A stretch of DNA of 64,000 bases, from positions 7,804,055 through 7,868,054 of the forward strand of contig NC_058508.1 of NCBI RefSeq assembly GCF_020382885.2. Direction: 5' to 3'. The stretch is from Scatophagus argus. Taxonomy: Eukaryota; Chordata; Actinopteri; Scatophagidae. Shown piece after piece: positions 13,224 through 27,357 of the stretch. The translations under genes were made by a program, and so were the position numbers. Each line of letters begins with the position of its first letter. Within the stretch, counting starts at the first letter, position 1. The notes below the pieces were generated by a model. The model did no database searches. It was not told where the DNA came from and worked only from the letters and a program-made list of their open reading frames with translations.

Positions 13224-16200
13224 TCATCGTCGATTAAGACGTGGGGCTGATCTGTCATCGGTGAGTGTGGGCTTCAGCTTAATTGTGGCAAACGGGTTGG
13301 TACCCCTTCAAAAAAGAGAAAAGTAAAGAAAAAAAAGGAAATTGGAAAAATTGGAAGAGGAGAAAATGACAGAAACAGTGGTTTCCAATATCAGAGAATA
13401 CTGTGGCGTCTTTCAGCCCTACTGTACAGGTTATAACAAAAGAAATAAGCTCGATATTTCAAAGTGTACAAGCATCATCTAACAAAATGCTCACCTGAAT
13501 TGGGAGTGAGAGTGGCAGCGATAGTTAGGGCTCCCAAATGGCTATAACTGAAATGGTTTCAGTACTAAACTGCACTTCAAACTCTAATGGAAAGAAAGCA
13601 ATTCCCTGCCATTTAGATCGCTGCCCTCATCTATTGTTCTCTGATTCAATGGGTTCATGATATACTTCAAAAAATATCATTAGTTTCTGTAGAAGAGAAC
13701 ATGAGTGGCCCCCATTTAAGCCTTTCACAATCTGTCCACGCTTTCAAACCAGAGCCATATTAATCTTACCTTGGGAAGAGTTCTGGTGGTGATCCATGTG
13801 ATTTTGATCCCTGTAGAAAAAGATACGAGAAAGGTATGGGTAGGTGAAGGTCAAAACCAAAATGCAAAATGTAGACACATGCACTAATGGAGGCCCTTTG
13901 GCCCTCTCCGTTCCTCCCACAAGCTGCTCACTGATGTTTTGCTTCAGGCACCCCCACACACACACTTCAGAGTTTGTCCAGTTGACACAAAATGCAAACT
14001 CACCTTTATACAATAAAAATGGACAAGGGAGCAACAGAGACCACACAGAGACATCATAAAAATTTCCATATAATGATAAATCTGCTTTGTCATTTGCACT
14101 TTTGGCTGAAGAAGAAGATTTATACCTAAATACTTTGCACTGTCACTGAAAGCAGTACAAATTTCCATTATCAGTGTGTTTTGCGCTTTAATGAACAATT
14201 GACTTGTTAATGAAGTGTTTATTGAGATGAAATGTAGGAGCAGAGTCTGGCTGATGGAAATGGTGGAGGGATATGAAGGCTGTGGTGTGAGGAAGGCTTC
14301 AGGAAGGATCTTCCATTGTCACGCTTGTTGTCCCTTAAATGCAACAGCCATTTGGAGTAATAGTGTAATGTCATAAATCACTTTAAAATCAATTATTTTA
14401 TAAAACTAAATATCACATCTAATGAGGGTCATTTGTTACCTTATGCACCTGTCTATCAAAATCTCTCTGCATGTAGAAACAGGAATGCTATTTAAACCAC
14501 TGTGTGCCTGAATAGCACCAAAGAGAAAAGACATAATATCACACTGTAGCGCCTTGAAGCTTATGTGACTAACCTATTCAGTCACATGGACTTCAAATAG
14601 GTCCTCACTTCAGCAGACTCAAGTTACAGCAAGCCAAAACAAGAACACGCATGCATGCGCACAACCATCTCAACCACACACCATCAGCAGCTGGAGCTTC
14701 CTCCCTGCATCCACCAGAAAGAGGGTTGTGGTGCCATTGAGAACAGCACCTTGCCACAGTGCATCTGCTGGACAGACTGGGACATACATCACAGATTTAC
14801 ATTCTATATCTCATGAGAGCTGTCCCATATCCGTTGTCCAACTTCACCGAGGAGAACACAAAGGTGTTCAGTTTCACTAACATTTATGTTGGCTCAGTTT
14901 CCCCAAATTGCTTTGAATTTGTCCCCGCTTGGTGTCAAATGATTTCATAGAACTTTTTAATAAAGTCAAGAGCAAACCCAACCTGCGACAGTACCACTTT
15001 CTAATAAAGTACCTTTTATGACTCAGCTCAGTTTAATTTTGTGGTTTTCATAAAAACATGCAAAGTAAAGTGCTTCATAGAGCAAGATAAAAACAGCACA
15101 GACAAAAAGGGAAAACTAAATACAGTAGCAACAGTAAATACACTTTTGCAAGCCTTAAGAAATGACAAAAACAAAGTGTAAATGTAAATAAATACGGGTA
15201 AAAAAAATAAACACAAGGGATATAAAATATCAAAACCAGTTACTTAACATCTAAGGCAACAATTGACATGGCACCTTAAATAAATACCAGGTTGTCCCTC
15301 AGATCCTGAGACAGACCAGAGACTTGAGGACCACAGTAGTCAAAAACTAACTTCTCGTGTGCTTATGATGAAAAATTAAAGGACTGCCAGTTGTAATTAA
15401 TGACATTATTTGTGGTTAATGAGTAATTTACTAATGCTCTGCAGGTCAATAACGAGCCAATAATGAAAACAACTTCTGGGTTGTCAGGTGGTACGAAACA
15501 GTTTCAGAAAAGCTGGACTAAAATCAATTTAGAAACAGCTTAATAACACTATAACTGCAGATGTGGCGGATTAAAACCCTTTATTAATGACTCATTATCT
15601 TTAATAACCAACCCTTAAAATTTTAATTTCAATAAAAAGGATAAACACCAAACAACAATATTTCCCACAAGCTGGTACCCCAAAAAATTTTTCTTATTGA
15701 TGAGTTAGAATTGATCTAAAAAATCTTAAAAATGGGTTAGTGACCACTGATAGATCATCAGGTACAATTCTACAGAAAATTTTACTAAAGGTGCCTTTTT
15801 TAATAAAGACAGCAGAAGAAGAAAAATATATTTTTGAGGTAATTTTTTTGAGATGTTTGAGGTCCCAAAAAACTCAATTTCAGTGTCCATTTAAAGACCA
15901 CATTTAAAAAAAAAAAAAAAAAAAAAAAGATTGATAATCTTTCAATAGGGAGGGGGAGATAACTGATTAATACGAGCCACACTGATCGATGAGTCAGGCA
16001 GGCTTACCTTGTTTACTGAATAAGACTCAGCCCCTCTGTCAGAAGTAGGTGAGACTGGCTCATGCTGTCTATTTGAAGAAAGAGACGGAGTTGGCGGTGG
16101 AGGTGGAGGGGGCGGGCCTCCGCTGGGGTTTCTGCTTTGTGGTTGGTCGAGCAGGCTGCTCATGCTGCTGCTGCTTCGGAGTGTGGAGCTTTTGAAATGA

Positions 16201-19200
16201 CAATAAAATTTAATTTGCTTAAGAACTATGGTGTGGTTGAATGCTGTTACTATAAGCTGTTTTGGAAAAGTGTAATTTATAGTATCAGATTTGTACCAAA
16301 AAATATAGTGTTAACTGTTCTTTTCAAAGTGAGTCAGATTTAACATCAAATACAGAGCATTTAGCATGTGTGATTTGCATTAACGTTCACATTATAGGCA
16401 TCATGGCATGTGTCCACAGTGACTGAGCAAAGTTCTATTTTAAAACTTACTGGTTTTCCTCACAGCTATGGGTCACCCAAATATCTTAAATAGTTCATGT
16501 TATTATTCCAGGCCTGAGTTTCTGCTGACCCTCTTTTAAAAATGTTGGGCCCATAAAACAATAAGGACAGCCTGGGGAAACTGCAAAATGTATTGTGTTC
16601 TAAGATTAAAGACAAACGTGCAGAAGATTTAGTTTTTGGTTTAAAATTGGTTGCAAATAAAAAAAATATTTTTTTCAGTGAACACTGACATAAAGTTCTT
16701 TGGACTGAGGGAGGCATACAAACACAAGGCAGTGTGACCACCAGATTCAAAGCCACTTCTTGTGAGGTAGCAGTGTTCAAAATGCTTTTTCATTTTAAAA
16801 ATCATAATAAAAATAGGTAGCTGTCAGTTAGTGAGTTTTAGAGGTGCTGAAGGGCAGATTTTGTTCCCTTCAGACAGAGCCAGACCAACTGTTCTTCCTG
16901 TTTCCAGTCTTTATTCTCAGCTAAGCTAACCTGTTTCTGCCTGTAGTTTAATATTTGTGGTGAACTTAACCTGTATTCTAATGCTGGAAGCAGCATTAGA
17001 ATGAACCATGATGTATGGCATAGTAGGATTCAGTAAGACACATCAATACATTTCTAGCCTGATATACTTCTGGAACACATTGTATTGGATGTTTACCGAG
17101 AGCTGCTTATCTGTGGAGGATCATCCACTGCTTCCACATAGGAGCCTGGAAACCATCCCTGACTGAAAACAGCACAGTCACAAAGTAAAGACAAGCTTGT
17201 GGATTAGCTGTTAATGTTCATTTACTGAATGGTAGCAATGTTTAACAGTAAGACAGAAACAGAAACTTGACAGACAGACAGAAGGTAAGCTACTTTCACT
17301 TGACAGAGAGACATATTTACAAAGGGCACAGATGGTTAGGCAAGACAGACAGATGCTTCTCCATTCTTACAAACTCTCACAAGAGAACATCACTCACTGT
17401 GAAGTGCTCTCAGAACGTCCATATAGCCAGCCCTTCCTGGCCTGTTGCACCAGCACAGTGATCATCTCCCCCTTGGAGAAGGGCAACAGGGTGGAGTTAG
17501 AGCCACCAGGATGGTGGGCCACCCGTGCCCTCATGGATCTCCCTCCACCACCACCTCCCACTGACTCCCACTGAGAAATGCTTCCTTGGGGAGATGGGGC
17601 TGGAGAGGTGACATATGAAACACACAGGTGTGAATTAGCTGTTAGACCCTCTTAAATGGCAAAGAAAGATCTCTGGGGACACTATTAATTATAAAATAAT
17701 TATAGTTATGATTTATTCTTTATTCATTATGGACCTGGTATTCATAACTAGCAAATTACTAAGTATCTGTTCCCTATGCATAATTATTTTGCCTGGATGG
17801 CAGGGGATGCAATTCATTGAATCATACCAATAGAGTGACATTGTTTTTCTCTCCAGAGAGCATCAGTTGGGCTGCTGTGCTACAGACAATAAGCTTGCTG
17901 CATGCAGTGCTTTAGAAAGGCAAAAGTAGAACATAAGTGGAATAGCTATTTAGTATTCTAGAGATTGTTGATTGTCTGTTGCTGTATCTATTTTTATTCT
18001 AGATAAGCAAGCCAAATAATTAGGCAGACTTTCTGCAGAGGAAAATAGAAATGAGGAGGTATGAAAGTGCATGATGTGAAAAATTATGAGGATGGAGAGA
18101 AAGATAGAAGAGTGAGGGGGAGAGAAACAGAAATAAAAGGCTTAAAGAATGATAAAGCGGGGAGGGGGTGGAGTGAGGGCAAAATGAGCTCTGATATGCA
18201 GACTGAGGCATTATAGGCTGTGAATGATTTTCAGACAACACTGAATATTACAGACAGGCTTTCATTCTAGCATGAAAAATGAGGGACTAAAGTCAAATCA
18301 AACTGTTTTTTTAATGAAATGGTTGTTAGGTTGTCTGTATTCAACTACAGTGTCACTTAAGTGATATATGTAGAGTTTTGGGATGAGGTTGTGCTCATAT
18401 TACAGCTCACACTCACCTCTTGATGGGATGTTGCCGAGGGTCATTTCCTCTCTGTTCTTTCTGGTGTCCTCCTCCTTCATCCTCATCTGCAAAATTAGAT
18501 GCAGCGTCGATACATCTGGTAAACACGAGGATTAACTAGTATAATAAACAACAACAACAGCCCGAGAGTGAGCGGTTAATGTTTTCTTAAACAGGCCGCT
18601 TATGGCAGTGCATCTCCTATATATTACACTGAGTACTGTTTATCACATGCGACTGCTGAAGCGCAACTCAAATGTCTGTCCAAACTGGCTCACAGGTTTC
18701 ACTCTGTTATAAGTGAGGATAAATCCCACGGCAAACCAAAACAAACACAGAATCCATGTTAATCCTCTGCTTGTTATTACAGTAGGATGTGCATATGTGG
18801 GCTTCACAAGCCCGTCACCTTGCAATGAGGAACAGACTGAAACTGACAGGGTTTATCTCGGGGGCGTCTTTGTTGTTTACTTGAATCGTAATTGTAGTCT
18901 TCATGCAAAGAACCATATGGTTTCAGTTTGTGAATTATCCATGGCGTTAATCCTGTTGTTTTAAGGTGTACAGATGTCTGAATTCATACTAAAATACTCG
19001 TGCATTTATGAAGATGATGTATAAGGTTCAGATTTTGATTCAAGTAAGAGCTTGGACAGGAAAATAGTAATAGCCTTATTATAATTGCATATTGGTTCCT
19101 TTCATATCTGAGAAAGTGTAATCTCTGTTCTTCTTTTCAGCTACAGGTTTAATCCTCCTAAGAAAGCTTATTAAGCCTCAGTGCCAGAGTTGTGATTCAT

Positions 19201-22200
19201 CCTGATGGTTTCAAATTAAATCAGGCTCTAACCAGCAGAGGGCACCCTGGTAACAAAAATATCATTACAATAATGCACTGAATTCTCCATAACACAATCT
19301 GTGTATGAAATTACTCATTTCTTGATGTAGATAAGACCCACTTCCTCCCGCTTATGTTTTCTTATCTAACATTTGTTTTATGGATTCAGGGAAATTTAGA
19401 CACTGGAGTTCTGAAACATTCAAACTCACATAGTTGTCCGGAGGAGGTGGTTGTCTGCTCTCGCGTCCTCTCGTGGCGTTCACGTCATTCATCCAGGCAT
19501 CAGCTTTCTGCTGGAGAGACCCTCCTGTCTACCACACAAACACACATAAACACACATAAATGTAAGATTTTTTTGGGGAAAAAAAATGCCATTACAGGTT
19601 AACAGAGTTAACAGTTTATGTTACAGTTAATGGTCAAGTGGCAAAATGAATTCTGATAAATGACATTCATACACATTCCCATGTGTGCTGTGAAAGATGT
19701 ATTGGGCATTCAACTATCTCATGAGTTTGACGCAAGTACTTTGATGAAGTGAGGCAGATGTGTCAAAATCTCTCAAATTAAAAAAAAAAATCAAAAATCA
19801 AAAATCTCTAAATTTTTTATCTGAACAGTTTGACTTATAGTCTCATCATTTTAACTTTTTTATCTCTTAATTTTGACTCTCCATGTGCTTCTCTGTGTTC
19901 ATCATGATTAACTCCTCACCTTTTTATTAGTTTTCTTTTGAAAATGACCTTCTATAGTTACCTGTTTCATAGCAGGCTCTGCAATAGCCTCATTGTAAAA
20001 ACTACGGTTTAGTTTCCCCTCACAATAAAAGGCGTCAGTGTGGTCATAAAGAAGTGAGCAGGGAGTCCAGAGTTCAAACAGACGGGCTGTTAGCGGGGTT
20101 GCCGTCCCTCTGAAGAAACTGAATCTTTATGTGTAGCTCTGAAGCTGTTGTCTGTCTTGTTATAAAGGAAGGGATCTTCCCTACGGGGATTAATAAAGTT
20201 TCACATAATCATTACACATTATTGTGATTCTCTGTTAGTGTGACTTCCTTTTATTGGCCTTCTGACATTCACTACCGTGAGTTGTAAAACAAACCCAACC
20301 CATTTGGCACCTGTAGTCAATAAGCCAAAACACACCATGAAATATTGAATTCACAAATGCTATTTGAGGTGAGCTGCATACCTTATTCATGAGGTGGGCG
20401 ATGGATTGTATCAGGGCACAGTGTTTCTCAGCCAGGAAGCGGTGACGTCTCTCCTCCTCCTTCAGAGCCTCATCATGGCTCTTCCTGAGGAACTGCACAT
20501 ACTCACTACCATCCTGAGGAGACACATATTTGACAGTACATAAATATGTTGTACAAGGACACATCCATATACATAGTGCTGAGTTTTCCTCCAGGGTGGA
20601 GAATGACGGGAGCACAAACCTGGTTATATCCTCTCCTAAACTGCCTCTCCAGAGCTGTCGCCAGGCTGTGGACCTCCATCTCATATTGCTTCCTGCTGCC
20701 CTGTATGACAGTATTCATGTCACGTCTTTTCCCATTCATTCTAATGGCTCCTTCAGTTTTAATCAGAATGTGTTACTTCTTTATTGTCTGGGAGTTAAGC
20801 GACCTATAAATCAATATATGAATTTATCAGATTACTCACTCCATACCTACTCCCATGATACCCCGCAGTTAATAATTTTACTTTCCATTTGGGGAAATAA
20901 TTATGATATAACAGCTTATCATTCTGTAGGAGCTCCTTTTTGACCTTGTGATGCAGGCCTTTGCTTTGGCCCTCACTCACTGATATGTAATCTTTGTCTG
21001 TTTTAATGATGTTGTCCATCTGTTGAATAACCTCCATGCTGAACCAACGAAACTGGAAAAAGACACACCAAGTCATATTAGTCATGACTGAGAAAATGGA
21101 GCACACACTTTAAGAGTGTGATCAGAATCTACAGTTGTGATGATTGTAGTGTTGATGTCACTTACGACTCCCTGAAGCTCCAGTGTGAGTCGTTTTTGGC
21201 TCTCAGAGACCTGAATCAGGACTTCTCCTTTAAGAAAATAGCATTTCATGTTTGTAAATATACATGCATACACACATACATGTACTGTATATATTACTAG
21301 AAATCAATAAAATGACATCATGCGATATTCACATGTTTCTAAACATCAACCGATGATCTAAACAGCTATCAGAATATCTCTGACTTTATTGCTCACTCTC
21401 ACTCTCTCACACTCACACACACACACACACACACACATACACACCTGCTCATGTTTGTTTAATTTCCAGGTGCAAGAATATTAATTTGTAAAGTAACAAG
21501 TAACTAAAGCTATCAGATTATTATAATGAAGTTAAAAGTACAACATTTATATTTCCCTCTGCAATGTGGTGGAGCTGAAGTATAAAGTGGCACGAAAAGT
21601 AAAGTTCCTTAAAGCACCTCATACTAACTAAGTACAGTACTTGAGTAAATGTACGTAGTTAAAGTAATTTGTTGCTTGTTTTTCAAAGTCTCAGTGTCTT
21701 AATGTTGTTATTAATGGTTTCATCCACTGCTTATTTGAATACGAATATATTAGAACTTGTTCAGTTTCCCTTATCGCTGTCCATGAAATGCATGCTGGGA
21801 TTCATTTCCTCACAGCGTTAGCACAGTAATTATCCAGTTTGGACCATATATTCAACCCCAGCCACTAAACTGAACACGACACCGTCAGAGCGGCTGGGTT
21901 AAGTGAGCGGAGCGCGGCCTGCTGCCTGTCGTCGTCTATTATTCATGTTGTCTGCTAGCGTTTGATACCCGCTCTGCCAGCACACTTGGCTTGAACTCAT
22001 GTGGAAACAGGCTCTAATAACGCACTGTTTCATAATCTAACTTTGAGCTTAACTGCTGTCATAAATGGAAACCTAATAAGACAGTTCTTCACTTGACCTG
22101 AGCCCAGTACAAATGTTAGCTCAGTATGAGCTGGGGGTGAATGTCTTTATGAGTTTCACTTTGATTCTGTAAATTTTCACGCACATCTCACACGCTTACA

Positions 22201-24840
22201 TCAAAGATACAGATTACACATACACTGGGTCTTAGTAATTGTGAAAGGAGCAAAGTAAAGCGTAGCCTGAGGGTAAACTTTGGTCTTCATGATTCAGAAG
22301 AACGCTTTAATTAGTTTAAACAATGGCCATAAACAGATCAAAGACTAAACGCTCACATCCTGAGACTGCACAAGCCAGCTGTGCATGAGAGTGTGTTGAT
22401 ACATACCTATTGATTGCGAGGACATGGTGTGGAAAGCCTTCTCTCCAACCTTTGAAAGGGCACTGAAGTAAGCCTCACTTGTAACAGCAAGAGCTACAAA
22501 AAAGACAAACCTAATATTCATTTGAAATGCAAATGAATTTGGCACAGTACTAGCAAAGCAGGTAAGTGGAGTGATTAATTACATAAAAAGGAAATGGGAA
22601 GGAAATCATTTAACTTATTTAATTATACAAATTCACACAAATAACTCTCCACAACACAGCTGCATAAAATCACAGTGAAATCATTTTTTATATTTTGCTA
22701 GAAATACCCTTGAGGTCGGTCTTTGGTCTTTGTTGCTACCTGACACTGCATTTGGACCGTCTGCTGCTGATGTGGCTTCAGTTCGATTATGCTGCTCTAC
22801 AAAGCCAAGGTAGACTGAGCATTTAGTCAGGATTTTGCTCAGACTATTTTCTGTTTTTTCTTTTAACATGAAATGATCAGCGTCACAGAAATATATAATT
22901 TCAAAGAAAACAGAAAGTTAAATTTGCTAACACATCTAAAACCAGGAAAGCCAAGTTTTTTTTAAAGCTGGATGGTGGTTGGCTCAAGGTACATTTACCT
23001 TCTTACTTAAACTTCTTGAACTTACAGCTGAACTAGTCCTGTAAAAAGGTAACTATCCTAGCCTAGCAGGGGGGGGCAGTAGCCTAGCCTCATAATCTCA
23101 GCTAACGACTAGTGGAAAAGTCCTGATGTTGGTGTGGTTAAATTTCTTTTAAATCGCATGGCTATGTAAAGGTAATGAATAATAAATTAACTTGTTAGAT
23201 CAATTAAAGGTCATTTTTAAAAAATGATCGATGGAAAGCAATACGATTTACCCAGTTAGTCTGAAAACAGTAACACACGCAAATCCCCCAGCAAAAGTAT
23301 TTGGGTCTGTTTGACTTTTCTGATGAAAACTCGTTTTTGGACAGATGAGGTAACAGTCAGTGGTAACCAATCAAACACATACACCCTGAGGCTAATGATT
23401 TCAGTAATATACACCTACTACATTTCCTTTAATAACAGTGGGAGAGTGTAAACAACTTGCTCTACCAATTTGAAAAATGTTGCATCAATAGGTACTGAAT
23501 TTTGTGCTACGGCCCTGACTCTGACCACACAACGGCGATTTACAGTGTGTATGCAGGTGGCAAGGAGAGACAACATAATCAGTATTTTACTGTCTGCAGA
23601 CCATTTGGTGCAGTGGTGCTGCCATGAATTAGGTGCTGATGACTTTGCATTGCAGCTCTTGCATATATTTAACAAACCCCTATATAGCAATATAACGTGT
23701 AAAAGCAACACAAGGTAAAACTGCTTCTGTGGCTGATTTTCACTTGCATTTCTACATTTTAAAGGTATTTCATACTCACATTGCACAGGGACTAGAGGTG
23801 ATTGTGATGTGGATAATTAACACATAAAATAGACACAATGACTTTACATTCAGATTCAATGGCTTATCTTGGCTCTGAAATGACCTCTTCTCATAGAAAC
23901 AGGCAAGGACAGAGCATAGAAATAAATTCAAAACCTTTAGGCCAGGACTACGTTCAATAAATCTCTGACCCTGTATATGAAAATCAAATCTTAGTTGTGT
24001 GGCCTTGTTTGTCTGTACTCATAACAACCACTGCCGGCCTTAGTTACAGGCCCATAAGCAAGACTATAACAGCACCAGGATATTCCCAAGGCTTATGGAC
24101 TTTGGAATTAGGTGTAGTGAAATAGACAGCTCCCAGAATCTGTGTACTGTCACCATAGTTTGTTTAGTTTATAGCACTTATAAAGGAAGGTATGTGAATT
24201 TCTCACACAAATGACCAAAATGTGAGAAATCTTTCAGTCTTACCTTGAAAAGCTTGGATGTAACTGTTACCCAGTGAGACCAGTTTCTGTAGGCTTGGGT
24301 TGAACTCCTCCATCAAGCTCTGTTTGGGAAGCACAAACACACACACACACACACACACACTGCAGTTTCTGTCGAATTTTGAAAGTTGGAGAAACTTTAA
24401 GACCTAGCTAAAGGAGAATCGATAAAAATCCATCTTTAATTCAATCTGTATTTATGAGCACAAACTCTCCCTCCCAACACCGGAGCACAGACAGCCCACA
24501 ATTTAAGTCTCTGGTGTTTTCAAGCACAGGAAATACTCCTTGAATTTGAAAGTGACTATGGGAATTTACATTCTGTTTGCCTGGCAGATTACATTAAATA
24601 CTTAAACTGTTTCTTGTTTTCCAGAAACTTTTCTGAAGTGTCTCTTAAGAGGAAATAACACCACAGGACAGAGCACTTCAACACGTTTTCTAGTCATGTG
24701 GTTATTTATTAAACCCATCTGTCTTCCAGGCAAGTTTGTTGTCTAATTTGAGCCTTGAGCCCACACACAAAGTGTCTGTTACTTACCGAGTAAATACCCA
24801 AGGTGGAGCGATACAGCTGATCACTATTCATCTGCGACAT
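13224..24840 (-). CDS. baiap2l2: BAIAP2-like 2 (Pinkbar), I-BAR and SH3 domain protein, 14 coding exons
   Basis: Coding exons in transcript order are 24840-24787, 24319-24244, 22493-22407, 21227-21166, 21052-20981, 20700-20620, 20513-20382, 19528-19430, 18486-18417, 17599-17398, 17162-17097, 16188-16008, 13810-13770 and 13305-13224. All phases join and the total is 1305 bases (434 residues). Residues 1 to about 225 form the I-BAR (IMD) membrane-bending domain, with EFNPSLQKLVSLGNSYIQAF, EAYFSALSKVGEKA and RRHRFLAEKH. After a short linker comes a GGGGGG run and an SH3 domain (about 268-325) with ARVAHHPGGSN, GWLYG and GWFPGSYV. Then come a proline-rich segment (eight consecutive P) and a WH2-like tail, TNPFATIKLKPTLTDDRSAP. 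The tail and SH3 closely match mammalian BAIAP2L2, which shapes planar or gently curved actin-linked membranes in epithelia and is needed in hair-cell stereocilia. The protein is shorter than human (529) because the IMD-SH3 linker is short. The exon 8 acceptor is ambiguous: it ends at 19528 or 19510, both in frame. Confidence 0.93.
16845..16960 (+). repeat. Interspersed fish repeat fragment in a baiap2l2 intron
   Basis: Contains 'CAGACAGAGCCAGACCAACT' and 'TTTCCAGTCTTTATTCTCAG' followed by CTAAGCTAACCTG. From memory this matches a repeat that is very frequent in percomorph genomes. A reverse-oriented relative appears to lie at 40280-40530. The class is unknown to me. Confidence 0.45.
21413..21444 (+). 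repeat. AC microsatellite in a baiap2l2 intron
   Basis: Near-perfect (AC)n run of about 32 bases, between the coding exons at 21166-21227 and 22407-22493. Confidence 0.9.
24337..24360 (+). repeat. AC microsatellite just upstream of baiap2l2 exon 2
   Basis: An (AC)12-type run. On the transcribed minus strand it is a GT run ending about 17 bases before the exon 2 acceptor at 24320, in the place normally taken by the polypyrimidine tract. Confidence 0.9.
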
Positions 24841-25104
24841 GTTTATATCCTGAATAGTGCAACCGTCAAAGAACCCTTAAGAATGTCAGCAGGTCTTATA
24901 TCATCCAGCAAATGTGCCGAAGCCTCTGTGAGAAAGGAGAGTTAATCGTATTGAACTGGACGTGGAGTTGAAGAGAGGAGGCAGCTCATTGCGTTAGCAA
25001 TCGACACCACTGTGGCCTGAGAAAGACCGGAGTAAATAATTAAACATGGCTCAACTATAAAACACACTGACATATGCTATAAACCATGAATGTCTGGGCG
25101 TGTT

Positions 25105-25128
25105 AGTGTGTGTGTGTGTGTGTGTGTA
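25105..25128 (+). repeat. GT microsatellite
   Basis: (GT)12-like run, slightly interrupted on the right, upstream of baiap2l2 exon 1. Confidence 0.9.
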
Positions 25129-26064
25129 TTTGTGTGTGTTTGTTTGTGCGGTTGCCATAATGTATATTTTATTCAAGGCTGTAACAGAGATCTGTTTTCA
25201 CCCTATACTGTATCCAGATGGTATACATCTGTATCTTCAGCTGTGGTCATGAATTAATATCATAAAACAGCTGAGTGCTGTAGTTTTCTACCAATATTAT
25301 TTAAGGAGTAAATGGTGTTAGGAGACTATTTTCAGGTGCATTTGGTGTATTTAAGAGTATTTACAACAGCAGGATGGTGATAGTGGCACTGATACTCATG
25401 TTCCTCATATCATATTCTGTTGCATGTCATGTAACAGTAACATGTCTTCCAGTGCAAAGGTTCGACTCAGATTAGTTGTTATGTCTCGACTTCAGCTCAG
25501 AATAATTTACTGTATATCAAGCTGTGGGTGCACGGAGAATACATGTTAGTAGAATCACTTCATTGTTCACTTTGTGTTTTTGAGGGATTTATAGACAAAA
25601 AAAATGGGCTTAAGCCCAGTTGTTGGTCACATAGAAATGTGTTGTATTTAGTGTGTCCAACTGAATTGTGTTGTCCATAAAAATCTACATTAGTAGTTTT
25701 CTTATGCAGACAGAAGGGCTTGAAAATGGCTTGCACAGATCATCATGGCATTGGCATTGATTCTGAGGAAAGTGAAAGTGGAAAACGTGTCTCCTAAGCA
25801 CAAGGAGATGAAAAGAAACTGCATCATAACTGGAGTCTACAAGCTAAATTATCTGTATGTACAGGAAAATTTTTTAAGAAAAAAATCATTGTTGCTGGTG
25901 CCTCTGTGTGAACAGCATCCCATCTGTAACCTGTTTTTATACTCTGTCCTTTGTGAGGGTCTTTATGATGAAGTTGATTCATATTTGTCATTGTTATTCA
26001 TATTTTTGTCAATCATATTATTGTAATTTGAGTCTATTTTGTACACTCTACTATTGTTGTATAT

Positions 26065-26185
26065 CTGTTGGGAGTTTTTCCTGATCTGAATCGAGGGTTT
26101 AACGACAGAGTGTACAGATCGTAAAGCGCTTTGAGGCAAGTTTATACATTTGGGGATATAGAAATTTATTTGACACAAAGTGAGA
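26065..26185 (+). repeat. Interspersed fish repeat tail
   Basis: Contains 'GGGAGTTTTTCCTGATCTGA', 'ATCGAGGGTTTAACGACAGA' and 'GTAAAGCGCTTTGAGGCAAG'. From memory this block is found at very high copy in teleosts as the tail of a short retroelement. Borders and class are not certain. Confidence 0.5.
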
Positions 26186-26826
26186 ATATTTTGGAACCCA
26201 TGACTTTTTGAATCCCAATCCTTTAACACCATAATATCACTAACATTCCTCATTTTTGATTGGTTCATGGAGCATTAAGTGATCATATGTGCTAAAAATC
26301 CTGTAATCCTCATACTTTAATCACCTTAGATGTCAAAATCCTACTTGTGCAAATTGTACAAGGACAAAAAGGAGCAGCAGTGTCCCTGCATTTTCACATG
26401 AAATACAGAAAAGAGATTTGCTCTGACATATTAGAGCAAAACTTCGCCAGTGAAGGGAAAGTCATTGATTTCTTTTCTTTACTTCAGCGATCATATTTTG
26501 GCGCCAGGCTTATTACCCAACCCCCCATTGCCAAGCTGAAATGCACACTGCTGGGAGCTGCGTTCGACCCGCAGCTCTGATGGATTTACTATTATCAAAC
26601 TGTAGATTTTTTTCTTTCTCTGACATGTTAGAGTCAGTGAACTCACCCTGAACTCCCAGAAGAGAACTGTAGGCGACACGTGGACGGTGATGTGTTCCCT
26701 GTGGTGTGCTAAGAGGAATGATTGTATCTCACTCTATTCAATGCACATGTGTTAGGAAGATTCCGTAAAGGAAACCTTTGAGTCCTAGATTAAATGTTTA
26801 CAGTGGAACAGATAACAGACCGGCCA

Positions 26827-26932
26827 GAGGGGAGGGCAGAGAGGGAGACAGAGAGACAGAGGGAGAGAGAGGGAGAGGGAAGAGTGAGAGAGACAGAGAG
26901 AGAGAGAGAGAGACAGAGAGAGAGAGAGAGAC

Positions 26933-26972
<40 letters not shown>
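26827..26972 (+). repeat. GA-rich polypurine tract (about 145 bases)
   Basis: Almost pure purine strand built of AGAG and GACAGAGAG units. Open frames in it on both strands (RERERE- or SLSLSL-type peptides) are low-complexity artefacts. Confidence 0.9.
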
Positions 26973-26974
<2 letters not shown>

Positions 26975-27357
26975 GTACACTAGATGGCACCATCAACTAA
27001 CTGGAGACATGACTGGAATTTTAAACAGCATAATAACACTTATTTAATCTCTTTCTTGTTCTCTGTTCTTCTTTTCTCTCAATAAAATTATATTAAATTT
27101 GGTTCAATATCTCAGGTGTTGGTGCAAACATCCCCTCTAACACAGTCTTAAATAAGAAGCTGATGTATATGGATATGGTGTGACCTATTGAGTCATGATA
27201 TAGTAAAATATTATATATTAGGATCACATTACTGGAAGAAGTCAAAGCCTTTAATTAAGTAAAAGGAATAAAAACTAGATTACATTACAGGTAAATATTG
27301 TGCATTCAAAGGTAAAAAAGGTTGGTAAAAAATACAACAGTATTATCAAAGTACAAA

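Noticed and set aside
20100-20210. Possible LINE tail (GGGATTAATAAAGTTTCA) in a baiap2l2 intron
   Set aside because: Only the last few bases resemble a retroelement tail. Too short to call.
20235-20684. 149-codon minus-strand open frame
   Set aside because: It reads through intron between two real baiap2l2 exons. In the upstream exon (20620-20700) it is in the wrong frame, and the rest resembles nothing.
26778-27047. Open frames on both strands in the GA tract
   Set aside because: RERERE and SLSLSL peptides from a simple repeat, not a gene.
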